Of a stretch of 56,585 nucleotides of DNA, positions 28,601 to 36,536 are shown one piece after another. Made by a program: the position numbers and the translations under genes. Each line of letters starts with the position of its first letter. Position 1 is the first letter of the stretch. The stretch spans positions 1-56,585 of the forward strand of contig NZ_JADNYM010000030.1 in NCBI RefSeq assembly GCF_015708085.1, written 5' to 3'. The notes below the pieces were generated by a model. The model was not told where the DNA came from and did no database searches. It worked only from the letters and a program-made list of their open reading frames with translations. This DNA comes from Arthrobacter terrae. GTDB lineage: Bacteria; Actinomycetota; Actinomycetes; Actinomycetales; Micrococcaceae.

Positions 28601-29184
28601 ATCCACTGCAGGGGCTGGAGGGTGTGCTGAGCCAGCACGCCGACCAGACAATTACGGCACTAATCGGCGAGGACGGTCCGGCCGACGGCGCCATCGTGAC
28701 CATTTCCGGGATGATCACCTCCCTGTCCCGACGCATCGCCAAGGCCAGCGGCAATGCCTATGCCCGCGCCGAGGTGGAGGATCTGGGAGCCTCGATCGAG
28801 GTGATGTTCTTTGGCCAGGTGTACGGACCCATCGCTACCGTGCTGGCGGAGGACCTGATTGTTGTGGTCAAGGGCAGGCTGCAGAAACGCGACGACGGCG
28901 CCATTACCCTGAATGCCATGGAGCTGACGGTTCCCGACCTCAGCGACGGCCATTCCGGACCGGTCGTCATCTCGCTGCCAAGCTTCAAGGCCACCGAACA
29001 TGTGGTTACCGCCCTCGGCGACGTTCTGCAGACGCACCCGGGAACCACGGAAGTGCAGGTGCGGCTGGCCGGATCCCGCACCATTGAGGTGATGAAACTC
29101 GGACTCCACCTGCGCGTGAATCCGAGCCCGGCGCTCTTCGGAGACCTCAAGGTCCTGCTGGGTCCGGCGTGTCTGGAAGTGTGA
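25657..29184 (+). CDS. dnaE: DNA polymerase III alpha subunit
   Basis: Replicative polymerase of the DnaE1 type. 1175 residues. An N-terminal PHP domain (FVHLHNHTEYSMLDGAARL, TDHGFVFGAF), the polymerase palm with PDFDVDFDD (catalytic Asp415 and Asp417), the third acidic site in KMDFLGLRNL, the tandem helix-hairpin-helix region, and a C-terminal OB-fold (IVTISGMITSLSRRI). PHP-domain His and Asp residues appear intact, in keeping with the PHP proofreading known for actinobacterial DnaE1. GTG 25657 is fixed by the -10 6 nt upstream. Confidence 0.97.
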   Translation: MASSDSFVHLHNHTEYSMLDGAARLNDLFSHAEELGMNALATTDHGFVFGAFDFWAKAKAAGIKPIIGVEAYLTPGTARQDRTRVQWGGGGRDDVSGAGAYTHLTMWSESTEGMHNLFRMSSKASLEGYLYKPRMDRDLLQTYGKGLIASTGCPSGEVQTKLRLGMYKEAVQAASDFRDIFGKDNYFCELMDHGLDIERNVSSDLHKLAKELGLPLLATNDLHYTHPEDAASHAALLCVQSGSTMADPKRFKFDADEFYLKSPQEMRLLFRDYPEACDNTLLIAERCSVDFNTSASYMPVFPVPEGEDEHSWFIKEVETGLHYRYPAGIPDEVRKQAEFEVGVITQMGFPGYFLVVADFINWAKNNGIRVGPGRGSGAGSMVAYAMRITDLDPLRHGLIFERFLNPERVSMPDFDVDFDDRRRSEVIRYVTEKYGDERVAMIVTYGTIKAKQALKDSSRVQGYPFSTGERLTKAMPPDVMGKGMLLTEVHNKEAKRYSEAEELREILRTDPDSQRVFDMALGLEGLKRQWGVHAAGVIMSSDPLIDIVPIMRREQDGQVITQFDYPTCEGLGLIKMDFLGLRNLTIISDAVENIKANADVDLVLEDLELDDKESYELLARGDTLGVFQLDGGPMRALLKQMRPDNFEDISAVIALYRPGPMGANSHTNYALRKTGLQNIDPIHKELEEPLAEILGGTYGLIVYQEQVMAIAQKVAGFTLGQADILRRAMGKKKKSELDKQYAGFEQGMKDNGYSAAAVKTLWDILLPFSDYAFNKAHSAAYGMISYWTAFLKAHYPAEYMAALLTSVGDDKDKLALYLNECRRMGITVLPPDVNESSVNFTPVGHDIRFGMAAIRNVGVNVVEAMVSTRGEAGNFTSFKDYLLKVPAVVCNKRTIESLIKAGAFDSLGHPRRALAMVHEEAIDSVIVLKRNEAVGQFDLFAGFAEEEPEASLALDIPELPEWEKKDKLAFERDMLGLYVSDHPLQGLEGVLSQHADQTITALIGEDGPADGAIVTISGMITSLSRRIAKASGNAYARAEVEDLGASIEVMFFGQVYGPIATVLAEDLIVVVKGRLQKRDDGAITLNAMELTVPDLSDGHSGPVVISLPSFKATEHVVTALGDVLQTHPGTTEVQVRLAGSRTIEVMKLGLHLRVNPSPALFGDLKVLLGPACLEV

Positions 29185-29236
29185 GTGGCGTGGGTGCCGG
29201 ACAGCCGGCCGGATTTCCGGTCGCTGTTTCGTTTGC

Positions 29237-29242
29237 TAGCGT
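29237..29242 (+). promoter_or_regulatory. -10 element of a leaderless transcript
   Basis: TAGCGT lies exactly 6 nt before ATG 29249 of the small membrane protein gene; no ribosome site is present. Confidence 0.55.
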
Positions 29243-29248
29243 AGAACC

Positions 29249-29791
29249 ATGACTCAACCGCCCAACACAGGCGCAGCACAGTACCCGCCCGCCGTGTATG
29301 CGAAGGCCGTTCCGGGCGACCTCACCAGCGCCCCGCCGGCTTCGCTGCTGCACTGGTTCTCGCTCACCGCTGCCGCAGGCGTGGTGGTGGGGGTTCTGTG
29401 GTGGTTGCTGGCACCCGGCGGTGCGTTCTACGGGTCAGGGGAGGACCCTGCAACCTGGCTTCCCCGGGACCTCGTCCTGGGCACATTGGGACTGGTCGCC
29501 GGCGTTTTAGCCGCGGTCTTCCTGCTGCCCCAAGGCCGTCGTGCCGGCTCGTATGCAAAGGTGCTCGCCGCCGTCGTCGGTTCCGCAGCAGGCTCGGTCA
29601 TCGCATGGCAGATTGGCACCCTGGCGGGAGCGCTCTTCGGTCACCCGACCAGCCACCCGGCAAGTGAGAGCATTGCCTTCTCGCTGCGCTCCCTTGGCGT
29701 GCTCGCACTCTGGCCCGCGGTATGTTCGCTGATCGTTTTCGTCGTGACCTTGCTCAGCCTGCTGCGCGCCGGTCCGTCCCGCGAACAGTAA
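29249..29791 (+). CDS. Membrane protein, DUF2567-like
   Basis: A 180-residue protein with a short soluble N-terminus and four hydrophobic segments (about residues 35-55, 73-92, 105-128 and 148-173). The WWLLAPGG element after the first segment and the four-segment layout resemble the actinobacterial DUF2567 family; function unknown. It lies between dnaE and hisD, and a TANNNT -10 directly upstream suggests its own leaderless transcript. The family call is tentative; the gene itself is well supported. Confidence 0.8.
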   Translation: MTQPPNTGAAQYPPAVYAKAVPGDLTSAPPASLLHWFSLTAAAGVVVGVLWWLLAPGGAFYGSGEDPATWLPRDLVLGTLGLVAGVLAAVFLLPQGRRAGSYAKVLAAVVGSAAGSVIAWQIGTLAGALFGHPTSHPASESIAFSLRSLGVLALWPAVCSLIVFVVTLLSLLRAGPSREQ

Positions 29792-29886
29792 AATGCAACG
29801 GCATCCCATGATCAGGTGTGCTTATGCCACAGCTGCTGATTTGCCATGGCTGCCGGGCACGCACCTGCCACCGAAGCTCCAGCCGG

Positions 29887-29892
29887 TAAACT
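29887..29892 (+). promoter_or_regulatory. -10 element of a leaderless hisD transcript
   Basis: TAAACT is exactly 6 nt before GTG 29899. CTGCCA at 29865-29870 is a plausible -35 with a 16-bp spacer. Confidence 0.6.
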
Positions 29893-29898
29893 TCAAGG

Positions 29899-31314
29899 GT
29901 GACTAGCAGCCAGATTCAAGGTTCCCGCCCCACCGATGCCCTCACGGTGCGCACCATTGACCTGCGCACCATTGACCTGCGCGGCAGGGACCTGGGGCCT
30001 GAAGGTCTCCGGCGGGCAGTGCCACGGGCTGCGCCGGCGGACGCTGCTGACGCCGAACACAAGGTTCAGCAGATCATCGACGATGTACGGCGTCGCGGTT
30101 ACGCTGCGCTAAGCGAGCTGGCTGAACGGTTCGACGGCGTCACACAGCGGGACCCGCGGGTCCCGGCGGCTGCGCTCGGCGACGCTCTGGCGGGGCTCGA
30201 TCCCGCGGTGCGGGCGGCCCTGGAGGAATCAATTGACCGGGTCAGGAGAGTCGCCACGGCCCAGCGCCCGCCGGATGTTGACGTCGAACTGGCAGCCGGA
30301 GCCGTGGTGGGCCAAAAGTGGCTGCCGATGGGGCGCGTCGGGCTGTATGTTCCCGGCGGGCTCGCGGTGTATCCATCCTCCGTCGTGATGAGCGTTGTAC
30401 CCGCCCAGGCTGCCGGGGTCGGTTCCATTGCGCTGGCGTCGCCGCCGCAGAAGTCATTCAACGGGCGCCCGCACCCTACGATCCTGGCGGCCGCTGCCTT
30501 ACTCGGCATCGAGGAGGTTTATGCCATCGGCGGGGCTCAGGCCATAGCAGCCTTCGCTTATGGGATTGCAGCCGGCGAAGACGGGGCAGCGGCGCTGGAC
30601 CCAGTGGACGTAATCACCGGACCGGGAAACATTTTTGTTGCCACCGCCAAGCGGCTGGTGCGGGGCGTGGTCGGCATCGATTCGGAGGCCGGCCCCACCG
30701 AAATCGCGATCCTGGCCGACGCCGGGGCTAATCCTGTCCTGGTGGCCGCGGATCTGATCAGTCAGGCCGAGCATGATCCACAGGCCAGCTCGGTCCTGGT
30801 CACCGACTCGCCCGAACTCGCCCGCGCCGTCCAAAGCGAACTGCAGATCCAGGCAGCGGCAACCCGGCACCGTGACCGTGTGGCTCAAGCGCTCTCCGGC
30901 CGGCAGTCCGGCGTCGTGCTGGTGGACTCGCTGGAACAGGGCATTGCCGTCTGTGATGCCTATGCCGCCGAGCATTTGGAAGTTATGACCGACAACGCTC
31001 CTGCCGTGGCTGCCAGGATCAGCAATGCGGGGGCAATCTTTGTCGGGAGCTACAGCCCGGTGAGCCTGGGGGACTACTGTGCAGGATCCAACCATGTGCT
31101 CCCCACCGGAGGCACTGCGGCATTTTCCTCGGGACTGAATGTGACGACTTTCCTGCGGGCTGTCCAGGTCATCAATTACGACAAGACTGCGTTGCGGGAG
31201 GTGGCGGAGCACATTGGCGCGTTAGCCGAGGCGGAGAACCTTCCCGGGCATGCCGATGCTGTACGGGCCCGCTTCGGCAAGGACTCCACCGTTGGCAGTA
31301 AAGCACACAGCTGA
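29899..31314 (+). CDS. hisD: Histidinol dehydrogenase
   Basis: Zinc enzyme that oxidises L-histidinol to L-histidine in two NAD-dependent steps. 471 residues. Motifs: [44 protein letters not shown] (Gln and His zinc ligands), AAEHLEVM (catalytic Glu-His) and [16 protein letters not shown] (Asp ligand). The first 35 residues are extra and contain a recent 15-bp duplication (RTIDL twice). No other his gene follows, so hisD stands apart from a his operon in this window. GTG 29899 fits the leaderless -10. Confidence 0.96.
   Translation: MTSSQIQGSRPTDALTVRTIDLRTIDLRGRDLGPEGLRRAVPRAAPADAADAEHKVQQIIDDVRRRGYAALSELAERFDGVTQRDPRVPAAALGDALAGLDPAVRAALEESIDRVRRVATAQRPPDVDVELAAGAVVGQKWLPMGRVGLYVPGGLAVYPSSVVMSVVPAQAAGVGSIALASPPQKSFNGRPHPTILAAAALLGIEEVYAIGGAQAIAAFAYGIAAGEDGAAALDPVDVITGPGNIFVATAKRLVRGVVGIDSEAGPTEIAILADAGANPVLVAADLISQAEHDPQASSVLVTDSPELARAVQSELQIQAAATRHRDRVAQALSGRQSGVVLVDSLEQGIAVCDAYAAEHLEVMTDNAPAVAARISNAGAIFVGSYSPVSLGDYCAGSNHVLPTGGTAAFSSGLNVTTFLRAVQVINYDKTALREVAEHIGALAEAENLPGHADAVRARFGKDSTVGSKAHS
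29950..29979 (+). repeat. 15-bp perfect duplication in hisD
   Basis: CGCACCATTGACCTG occurs twice in tandem (29950-29964, 29965-29979), encoding [10 protein letters not shown] in the non-conserved N-terminal leader. Confidence 0.9.
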
Positions 31315-31332
31315 GAAGCAAACCCAGGCCGA

Positions 31333-31380
31333 CCACTACATATGGTAATGACGTCATTGTAGTTCAACCAGATGTAGTCC
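31333..31380 (+). promoter_or_regulatory. Candidate tandem NrdR boxes upstream of nrdR
   Basis: CCACTACATATGGTAA (31333-31348) matches 11 of 16 positions of the NrdR box ACACWATATATWGTGT, and CAACCAGATGTAGTCC (31365-31380) matches 9 of 16. They are 32 bp apart, about three helical turns, the usual arrangement of NrdR box pairs. Between them is a perfect 12-bp palindrome AATGACGTCATT (31347-31358). NrdR autoregulation is known in Streptomyces; here it is inferred. Confidence 0.5.
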
Positions 31381-31433
31381 TAGACTGGAGTGAAATGTTC
31401 ACGAGTGTGAAACAAACGCGGGAAGGGTGAGGC

Positions 31434-32000
31434 ATGTACTGTCCGTTTTGCCGCAACCCGGACTCACGGGTGGTCGACAGCCGAATGACCGACGACGGCG
31501 CAGCCATCAAGCGCCGCAGGCAGTGTCCGGAGTGCGGTCGCCGGTTCAGCACCGTTGAAGCTGCCAGCCTTTCCGTGATTAAGCGTTCCGGGGTCGGCGA
31601 ACCGTTCAGCCGGAGCAAGGTCATCAGCGGTGTGCGCAAAGCATGCCAGGGCCGTCCGGTCACCGAAGATGACCTGGCCTTACTTGCCCAAGAGGTTGAA
31701 GAAGCCATTCGTGCCAGCGGTGCAGCTGAAATTCAAGCCCACCAGGTTGGCCTGTCCATTCTGGGCCCGCTGCAGAAACTGGACCAGATCGCCTACCTGC
31801 GGTTCGCGAGCGTATACCAGGACTTTGAGTCGTTGGAGGACTTCGAAAAGGCTATCGCGGTTCTCCGCCAGAATCCGAGCCCCGGCTTGGACAGTGGGGT
31901 AGCAGCCGGCAATTTACGCGGCGCCTCAGCCACAGACGGAGCGTCTGCCTCGAGCGGCGCGTCTGCGTCAGCCACAAGCGTCTCGTCTGAGCTCGGCTAG
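31434..32000 (+). CDS. nrdR: Transcriptional repressor NrdR
   Basis: Represses ribonucleotide reductase genes when dATP is abundant. 188 residues: an N-terminal zinc ribbon with CPFC and CPEC pairs ([17 protein letters not shown]), then the ATP-cone domain ([20 protein letters not shown] to about residue 135). A Ser/Ala-rich tail of about 35 residues, with a short repeated GASAS(S/A), is extra. ATG 31434 follows AAGGGTGAGG. No nrd structural gene lies next to it, unlike the nrdRJ arrangement in Streptomyces. Candidate NrdR boxes lie upstream. Confidence 0.95.
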   Translation: MYCPFCRNPDSRVVDSRMTDDGAAIKRRRQCPECGRRFSTVEAASLSVIKRSGVGEPFSRSKVISGVRKACQGRPVTEDDLALLAQEVEEAIRASGAAEIQAHQVGLSILGPLQKLDQIAYLRFASVYQDFESLEDFEKAIAVLRQNPSPGLDSGVAAGNLRGASATDGASASSGASASATSVSSELG

Positions 32001-32017
32001 GACTCAATAGGCTCCGC

Positions 32018-32050
32018 GGTGGCGGGGAGGGCAAGCCCTGGCCCGCCGCC
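32018..32050. terminator. GC-rich hairpin between convergent nrdR and ppgK
   Basis: A long stem (GGTGGCGGG with CCCGCCGCC, inner AGGGC/GCCCT, AA loop) lies between two convergent stops. There is no T-run on either side, so it may act as a barrier or a weak terminator only. Confidence 0.4.
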
Positions 32051-32061
32051 GGCTTGGCCCG

Positions 32062-32856
32062 TTATTTGACGAGCTTGAAGTGCATGGCGGCCTGCAGCGC
32101 ACCGCCCACGATCCCCGCGTTGTTCTGCAACTGCGCGGGGATGATTTCGGTCTGCAGATGCATGGCCGGCAGAAAGTCTTCGGTGCGTTTGGAGATGCCG
32201 CCACCAATGATAAACAGCTCAGGGGAAAAGATGAACTCGAGGTGGCCGAAGTAGCGCTGCAGCCGCTTGGCGTAGTCGGGCCAGCTGAGATTTTCCCGTT
32301 CGCGGGCGGCAGCGGACGCCCGTGATTCGGCGTCCGCGCCGTCGAGCTCAAGATGGCCGAGTTCTGCGTTTGGCACCAGCTTGCCGTCGAAGATGAAGGC
32401 GGAACCAATCCCGGTTCCCAAAGTGATGACCAGTACCGTGCCCTTGATCCCGCGGCCGGCACCGTAGCGGGCCTCGGCGAGGCCGGCGGCGTCGGCATCG
32501 TTCATGACCTGCACGTCCCGGCCAAGTTCCTGCGTCAGCAGAGCATCGACGTCCGTGCCCTTCCAGCTCTTGTCCACATTTGCGGCAGATTTGGCGACAC
32601 CGTGGGCAATGATGGCGGGAAAGGTCACGCCAACGGGCGCGTCCTTGTCCGGGGCGCCGTCGCGGGTCATCAGTTCCGCCACGATCGCGCCTACGACCTT
32701 CGCAACGGCCTCCGGTGTGGAGGGCTGCGGCGTGTCGAAGCGGAACCTATTGCCAACCAGCTTGCCCTTTTCCAGATTGACGATCCCGCCCTTTATGCCG
32801 GTGCCGCCAATGTCGATGCCGATGACGTTGGAATGGGAGGGGGCCTTTTTCGACAT
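32062..32856 (-). CDS. ppgK: Polyphosphate glucokinase
   Basis: Phosphorylates glucose using polyphosphate (or ATP), typical of actinobacteria. ROK-type fold in 264 residues: IGIDIGGTGIKGGIV phosphate-binding motif at the N-terminus, VMNDADAAGLAEARYGAG with the catalytic Asp, LGTGIGSAFIFDGKLVPNAE and the ELGHLEL segment typical of the polyphosphate subgroup. ATG at 32856 (MSKKAPSH) has GGAG 6 nt upstream; the longer frame to 33015 runs into the map gene region and is not used. Convergent with nrdR. Confidence 0.94.
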   Translation of the reverse strand: MSKKAPSHSNVIGIDIGGTGIKGGIVNLEKGKLVGNRFRFDTPQPSTPEAVAKVVGAIVAELMTRDGAPDKDAPVGVTFPAIIAHGVAKSAANVDKSWKGTDVDALLTQELGRDVQVMNDADAAGLAEARYGAGRGIKGTVLVITLGTGIGSAFIFDGKLVPNAELGHLELDGADAESRASAAARERENLSWPDYAKRLQRYFGHLEFIFSPELFIIGGGISKRTEDFLPAMHLQTEIIPAQLQNNAGIVGGALQAAMHFKLVK

Positions 32857-32914
32857 TTTGACTCCGGAAGGTTGATGGGGCTGACAACGGACGGGGGCTT
32901 CGGGGTTGCCAGCC

Positions 32915-33793
32915 TTAGGGCAGGGTAAGGATCTCTGCGCCCGAATCGGTGACCAGCAGGGTGTGCTCAAACTGTGCCGTACGCTTGCGATCACGTGTGA
33001 CGACCGTCCAGTCATCCTCCCACATGTCCCACTCGACGGTGCCGAGCGTAAGCATCGGTTCGATGGTAAATACCATTCCGGTTTCGATCACGGTGTTGTA
33101 CGCAGGGGCGGCGTCATAATGCGGAATTATCAGACCGGTGTGGAACGCCTCACCGACACCATGGCCGGTGAAATCACGGACCACTCCATAGCCGAACCGC
33201 TTCGCATAGGACTCGATCGTGCGTCCAATAACATTGATTTCACGCCCCGGCGCCACCGCACGGATGGCCCTTGCCAAGGATTCCTGCGTGCGCTCCACCA
33301 GCAACCTCGACTCCTCATCTACGTCGCCGCAGAGGAAGGTGTAATTAGTGTCCCCGTGCACGCCGTTGATGTAAGCGGTGATATCGATGTTGATGATGTC
33401 GCCGTCCTGCACAACAGTGCTGTCCGGGATGCCATGGCAGATGACCTCGTTTAGCGAGGAGCACAGCGACTTGGGGAAGCCGCGATAGCCCAGTGTCGAC
33501 GGATAGGCCTTGTGGTCCAGCAGAAATTCGTGGCCCACCCGGTCCAACTGATCCGTGGTGACGCCGGGAACAATATGTTTACCGACCTCCACGATGGCGT
33601 CGGCGGCAATTTTGGAGGCAACGCGGATTCGCTCCACGGTCTGCGCCGACTTGACCTCCGAGCCGGTGAACTTGGCCGGCCCGGCCTTGCCGACATACTC
33701 GGGGCGGGCAATGGAGGCCGGCACCGGCAAATGCGGGCTGACGTTTCCTTGCACAAGAGTTCCGACGGGGGCGGTGGTGGCGTACGCAGGCAT
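32915..33793 (-). CDS. map: Methionine aminopeptidase, type I
   Basis: Removes the initiator methionine from nascent proteins. 292 residues. A 45-residue N-terminal extension typical of the actinobacterial MetAP1c type is followed by the pita-bread fold. Metal ligands are recognisable in [17 protein letters not shown] (two Asp), [12 protein letters not shown] (His), FTIEPML (Glu) and [10 protein letters not shown] (Glu). The start is supported by a -10 TAGGAT exactly 6 nt upstream. It is co-oriented with ppgK and about 60 nt upstream of it. Confidence 0.96.
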   Translation of the reverse strand: MPAYATTAPVGTLVQGNVSPHLPVPASIARPEYVGKAGPAKFTGSEVKSAQTVERIRVASKIAADAIVEVGKHIVPGVTTDQLDRVGHEFLLDHKAYPSTLGYRGFPKSLCSSLNEVICHGIPDSTVVQDGDIINIDITAYINGVHGDTNYTFLCGDVDEESRLLVERTQESLARAIRAVAPGREINVIGRTIESYAKRFGYGVVRDFTGHGVGEAFHTGLIIPHYDAAPAYNTVIETGMVFTIEPMLTLGTVEWDMWEDDWTVVTRDRKRTAQFEHTLLVTDSGAEILTLP

Positions 33794-33799
33794 GGTCCT

Positions 33800-33805
33800 A
33801 TCCTA
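33800..33805 (-). promoter_or_regulatory. -10 element of a leaderless map transcript
   Basis: Read on the minus strand, TAGGAT is followed by AGGACC and then the map ATG, a spacing of exactly 6 nt. Confidence 0.6.
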
Positions 33806-33863
33806 TAAGGAGTCGCCGAACCCGTTGCAGTCAGCAACACTTGGACCCACTGAAGGAGCAGCA

Positions 33864-34028
33864 ATGCCGCAGTTCTGGTACAACGTCAACACCCACCAGG
33901 TCGAAGAGGACGCTATGAGCGACTACACGCAGCTGATCGGTCCGTACAACAGCCGCGAGGCGGCCGAACTGGCGTTGACGAAGGTAAAGGCCCGCAATGA
34001 GTCCTGGGAAGCGGGCGACGACGACTGA
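33864..34028 (+). CDS. Small SPOR-like protein
   Basis: A 54-residue soluble acidic protein. The sequence MPQFWYNVNTHQVEEDAMSD, then the LIGPYNSREAAELAL segment, matches the short actinobacterial SPOR-domain-like proteins (the GPYxxxxEAxxAL repeat of SPOR folds). Function unknown. AAGGAG is 5 nt before ATG 33864, which decides the start; the frame extends upstream into map on the other strand but that part is a shadow. Divergent from map. Confidence 0.8.
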   Translation: MPQFWYNVNTHQVEEDAMSDYTQLIGPYNSREAAELALTKVKARNESWEAGDDD

Positions 34029-34050
34029 CCGGTTCGGCGGTCCCGGCCGG

Positions 34051-34103
34051 CACCGCTTTCCGTTGTGGCACCGCTTTCCGTTGTGGCGCGCTGTCCGTTG
34101 TGG
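34051..34103. repeat. 18-bp intergenic tandem repeat
   Basis: CACCGCTTTCCGTTGTGG is present twice exactly (34051-34068, 34069-34086), then a 17-bp variant (CGCGCTGTCCGTTGTGG, 34087-34103). It lies between the convergent small SPOR gene and panB. Confidence 0.9.
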
Positions 34104-34133
34104 CGCGTAAGACTTCAGCAAGGAAGTCTGAGC

Positions 34134-35063
34134 CTAGAAGGAGTGTTCCGGGCCCGGGAACGTCCCATTGCGGACGTCGTCGCCAAACGCCGCGGCGGCA
34201 TTGGCAAGCACGCTGTGCAGATCCGCATACTGTTTGACGAACTTGGCGATGTGTCCGGTGCGCAGACCCGCCATGTCCTGCCAGACGAGCACCTGGCCGG
34301 TGGTCGCTTTTCCTGCGCCGATGCCGATGGTCGGCACGCGCACGGCTGCGTCGACGGCGGCCGCAGCCTCGGCCGGCACCATTTCCATCAGGACGCAGAA
34401 CGCGCCCGCCTCGGCCAGCGCGACGGCGTCGTCCACCAGTGCCTGCTGCGCCGCACCGCGGCCCTGCACGCGGTACCCGCCCAAGGCGTGCTCGCTTTGC
34501 GGTGTGAAGCCGATGTGCGCCATCACAGGAATGCCGGCGGCTGTCAGGGCGCGGACGGTGTCCGCGTAATAGGCGCCGCCCTCCATCTTGACTGCGTGCA
34601 CCCGGCCTTCCTTCATCAGCCGGACGGAGGACTCGATGGCCTGGGCGGGGGATGCCTCGTAGCTGCCGAAGGGAAGGTCAGCGACCACGACGGCACGGTG
34701 TGCGGCCGTGCTGACAGCGCGGGAAAAGATCACCATTTCATCCATCGTGATCGGCAGAGACGTCTGGTAGCCCAGAACGTTGTTCGCCGCCGAGTCGCCG
34801 ATCAACAGCACTTCGATCCCCGCCTCATCGAAAATTTGTGCAGCGTATTGGTCGTAGGCGGTGAGCATGGCGAATTTGCTGCCGTTGTCCTTCGCCGCCT
34901 GAAGATGGTGGGTGCGTACGCGCTTGACCGGGGAGGAGCCGGTGGGCCCGGTACTCTGCGGGTCCGTGGAAGCCGCTGACGTACCAGTGCCGGCCGGCCC
35001 GGAGCCGTAGGGCGCAGGGAGTTCGGTGGCGGGCAACGGATCGGGAGTGCTTGCGGAGGCCAT
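34134..35063 (-). CDS. panB: 3-methyl-2-oxobutanoate hydroxymethyltransferase
   Basis: First step of pantothenate synthesis: transfers a hydroxymethyl group from 5,10-methylene-THF to 2-oxoisovalerate, giving ketopantoate. 309 residues. TIM-barrel motifs: MLTAYDQYAAQIFDEAGIE, LIGDSAANNVLGY, MVIFSRAVSTAAHRAVVVAD, VKMEGG, HIGFTPQS, IGIGAG and QVLVWQDMAG. The first 45 residues are a Ser/Pro/Gly-rich leader not found in the family core. A -10 TAAGCT exactly 6 nt upstream supports the start at 35063. Divergent from glnA2. Confidence 0.95.
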   Translation of the reverse strand: MASASTPDPLPATELPAPYGSGPAGTGTSAASTDPQSTGPTGSSPVKRVRTHHLQAAKDNGSKFAMLTAYDQYAAQIFDEAGIEVLLIGDSAANNVLGYQTSLPITMDEMVIFSRAVSTAAHRAVVVADLPFGSYEASPAQAIESSVRLMKEGRVHAVKMEGGAYYADTVRALTAAGIPVMAHIGFTPQSEHALGGYRVQGRGAAQQALVDDAVALAEAGAFCVLMEMVPAEAAAAVDAAVRVPTIGIGAGKATTGQVLVWQDMAGLRTGHIAKFVKQYADLHSVLANAAAAFGDDVRNGTFPGPEHSF

Positions 35064-35069
35064 CTTTGA

Positions 35070-35075
35070 AGCTTA
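35070..35075 (-). promoter_or_regulatory. -10 element of a leaderless panB transcript
   Basis: On the minus strand TAAGCT, then TCAAAG, then the panB ATG: a 6-nt spacing. No ribosome site is present. Confidence 0.55.
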
Positions 35076-35160
35076 ACGCCGGACGGGAGCGGATGGCGAT
35101 TTACTTAGTACAGTGTGTAGTGCCCCGAAGATGCGCCACCGAGTCAGAAATGAGGGCGTC

Positions 35161-36501
35161 GTGGATCGCCAGCAGGAATTCGTACTTCGCACCATCGAAG
35201 AGCGCGACGTGCGCTTTGTGCGCATGTGGTTCACCGACGTCGTCGGCTCGTTAAAATCCGTGGCCCTGGCACCCGCCGAGGTGGAGGGCGCCTTCGAGGA
35301 GGGGCTCGGTTTTGACGGCTCCTCGATCGAAGGGCTGGCCCGGGTTTTTGAGTCCGACATGCTGGCCCAGCCCGATCCGTCCACCTTTGCGATTTTGCCG
35401 TGGCGCGGGGAAACCGACCAGACGTCGCGGATGTTCTGCGACATTCTCACGCCCGACGGCGAACCGTCGGCTGCTGATCCGCGCAATGTGCTGAAGCGGA
35501 CGTTGGCGAAGGCCGCAAACATGGGGTTTACCTGCTATACCCATCCGGAGATCGAGTTCTACCTGCTCAAGTCCCAGGACCTTGGACCGGACGGAATCCC
35601 GGTGCCGGTGGATCAGGCGGGGTATTTTGACCATGTTCCCGGTGGGGTGGCGCAGGACTTCCGCCGCACAGCCGTAACCATGCTGGAAAACGTCGGCATT
35701 TCGGTGGAATTCAGCCACCATGAGGGCGGCCCCGGGCAGAACGAGATCGACCTGCGCTATGCGGATGCCCTGCAGACAGCGGACAACATTATGACCTTCC
35801 GGACGGTGATCAAGGAGGTCGCGCTTCAGCAGGGCACCTATGCGACGTTCATGCCCAAGCCTTTCTCCGATCATCCCGGCTCCGGAATGCACACGCATTT
35901 CTCCCTTTTTGAAGGCGATACCAACGCGTTCTACGAAGCGGGGGCTGAATTCCAGCTGTCCCTGACCGCGCGGCAATTCATCGCCGGTGTACTGCGTCAC
36001 GCGCCGGAATTTACCGCCGTGACGAATCAGTTTGTTAATTCCTATAAGCGGCTGTGGGGCGGGGGCGAAGCGCCGAGCTACTTGTCCTGGGGACACAACA
36101 ACCGTTCAGCCCTGGTGCGTGTGCCGTTGTACAAGCCCGGCAAGGGCCAGTCCGCGCGGATTGAGTACCGCGGCATCGACTCGGCAGCCAACCCGTATCT
36201 GGCGTATGCCGTGCTGCTCGGCGCAGGCCTTAAGGGCATCGAAGAGGGCTACGAACTGCCGGCGGCGGCCGAAGATGACATTGAGTCACTGACCGCGGGC
36301 GAGCGCCGGGTGATGGGCCATGATCCGCTGCCCTCCAGCCTGCACGACGCGGTCCGGCAAATGGAGGACTCCGAGCTGATGCCGCAGATCCTGGGCGAGC
36401 AGGTCTTTGAGCACTTCCTGCGCAATAAGCGTGCCGAATGGCAGGATTACCGCCTGCAGGTGACCCGCTATGAGCTGCAGCGCTATTTGGGCATCCTCTA
36501 G
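35161..36501 (+). CDS. glnA2: Glutamine synthetase type I, GlnA2 subgroup
   Basis: ATP-dependent amidation of glutamate, or a related reaction in this subgroup. GTG 35161 gives 446 residues, the same length as M. tuberculosis GlnA2; earlier in-frame ATGs (35131, 35113) would add a non-conserved leader. Motifs: FDGSSIEGLARVFESDM, the metal-binding TCYTHPEIEFYLL and EFSHHEGGPGQNEIDLRYAD, MPKPFSDHPGSGMHTHFSLF, and NSYKRLWGGGEAPSYLSWG. The region matching the adenylylation loop is shorter than in GlnA1 (GYELPAAAEDD, Tyr364). glnE follows 35 nt downstream. Confidence 0.94.
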   Translation: MDRQQEFVLRTIEERDVRFVRMWFTDVVGSLKSVALAPAEVEGAFEEGLGFDGSSIEGLARVFESDMLAQPDPSTFAILPWRGETDQTSRMFCDILTPDGEPSAADPRNVLKRTLAKAANMGFTCYTHPEIEFYLLKSQDLGPDGIPVPVDQAGYFDHVPGGVAQDFRRTAVTMLENVGISVEFSHHEGGPGQNEIDLRYADALQTADNIMTFRTVIKEVALQQGTYATFMPKPFSDHPGSGMHTHFSLFEGDTNAFYEAGAEFQLSLTARQFIAGVLRHAPEFTAVTNQFVNSYKRLWGGGEAPSYLSWGHNNRSALVRVPLYKPGKGQSARIEYRGIDSAANPYLAYAVLLGAGLKGIEEGYELPAAAEDDIESLTAGERRVMGHDPLPSSLHDAVRQMEDSELMPQILGEQVFEHFLRNKRAEWQDYRLQVTRYELQRYLGIL

Positions 36502-36536
36502 GCCGTGCCAATGACGGGCCGGAACGAAATACGGGA

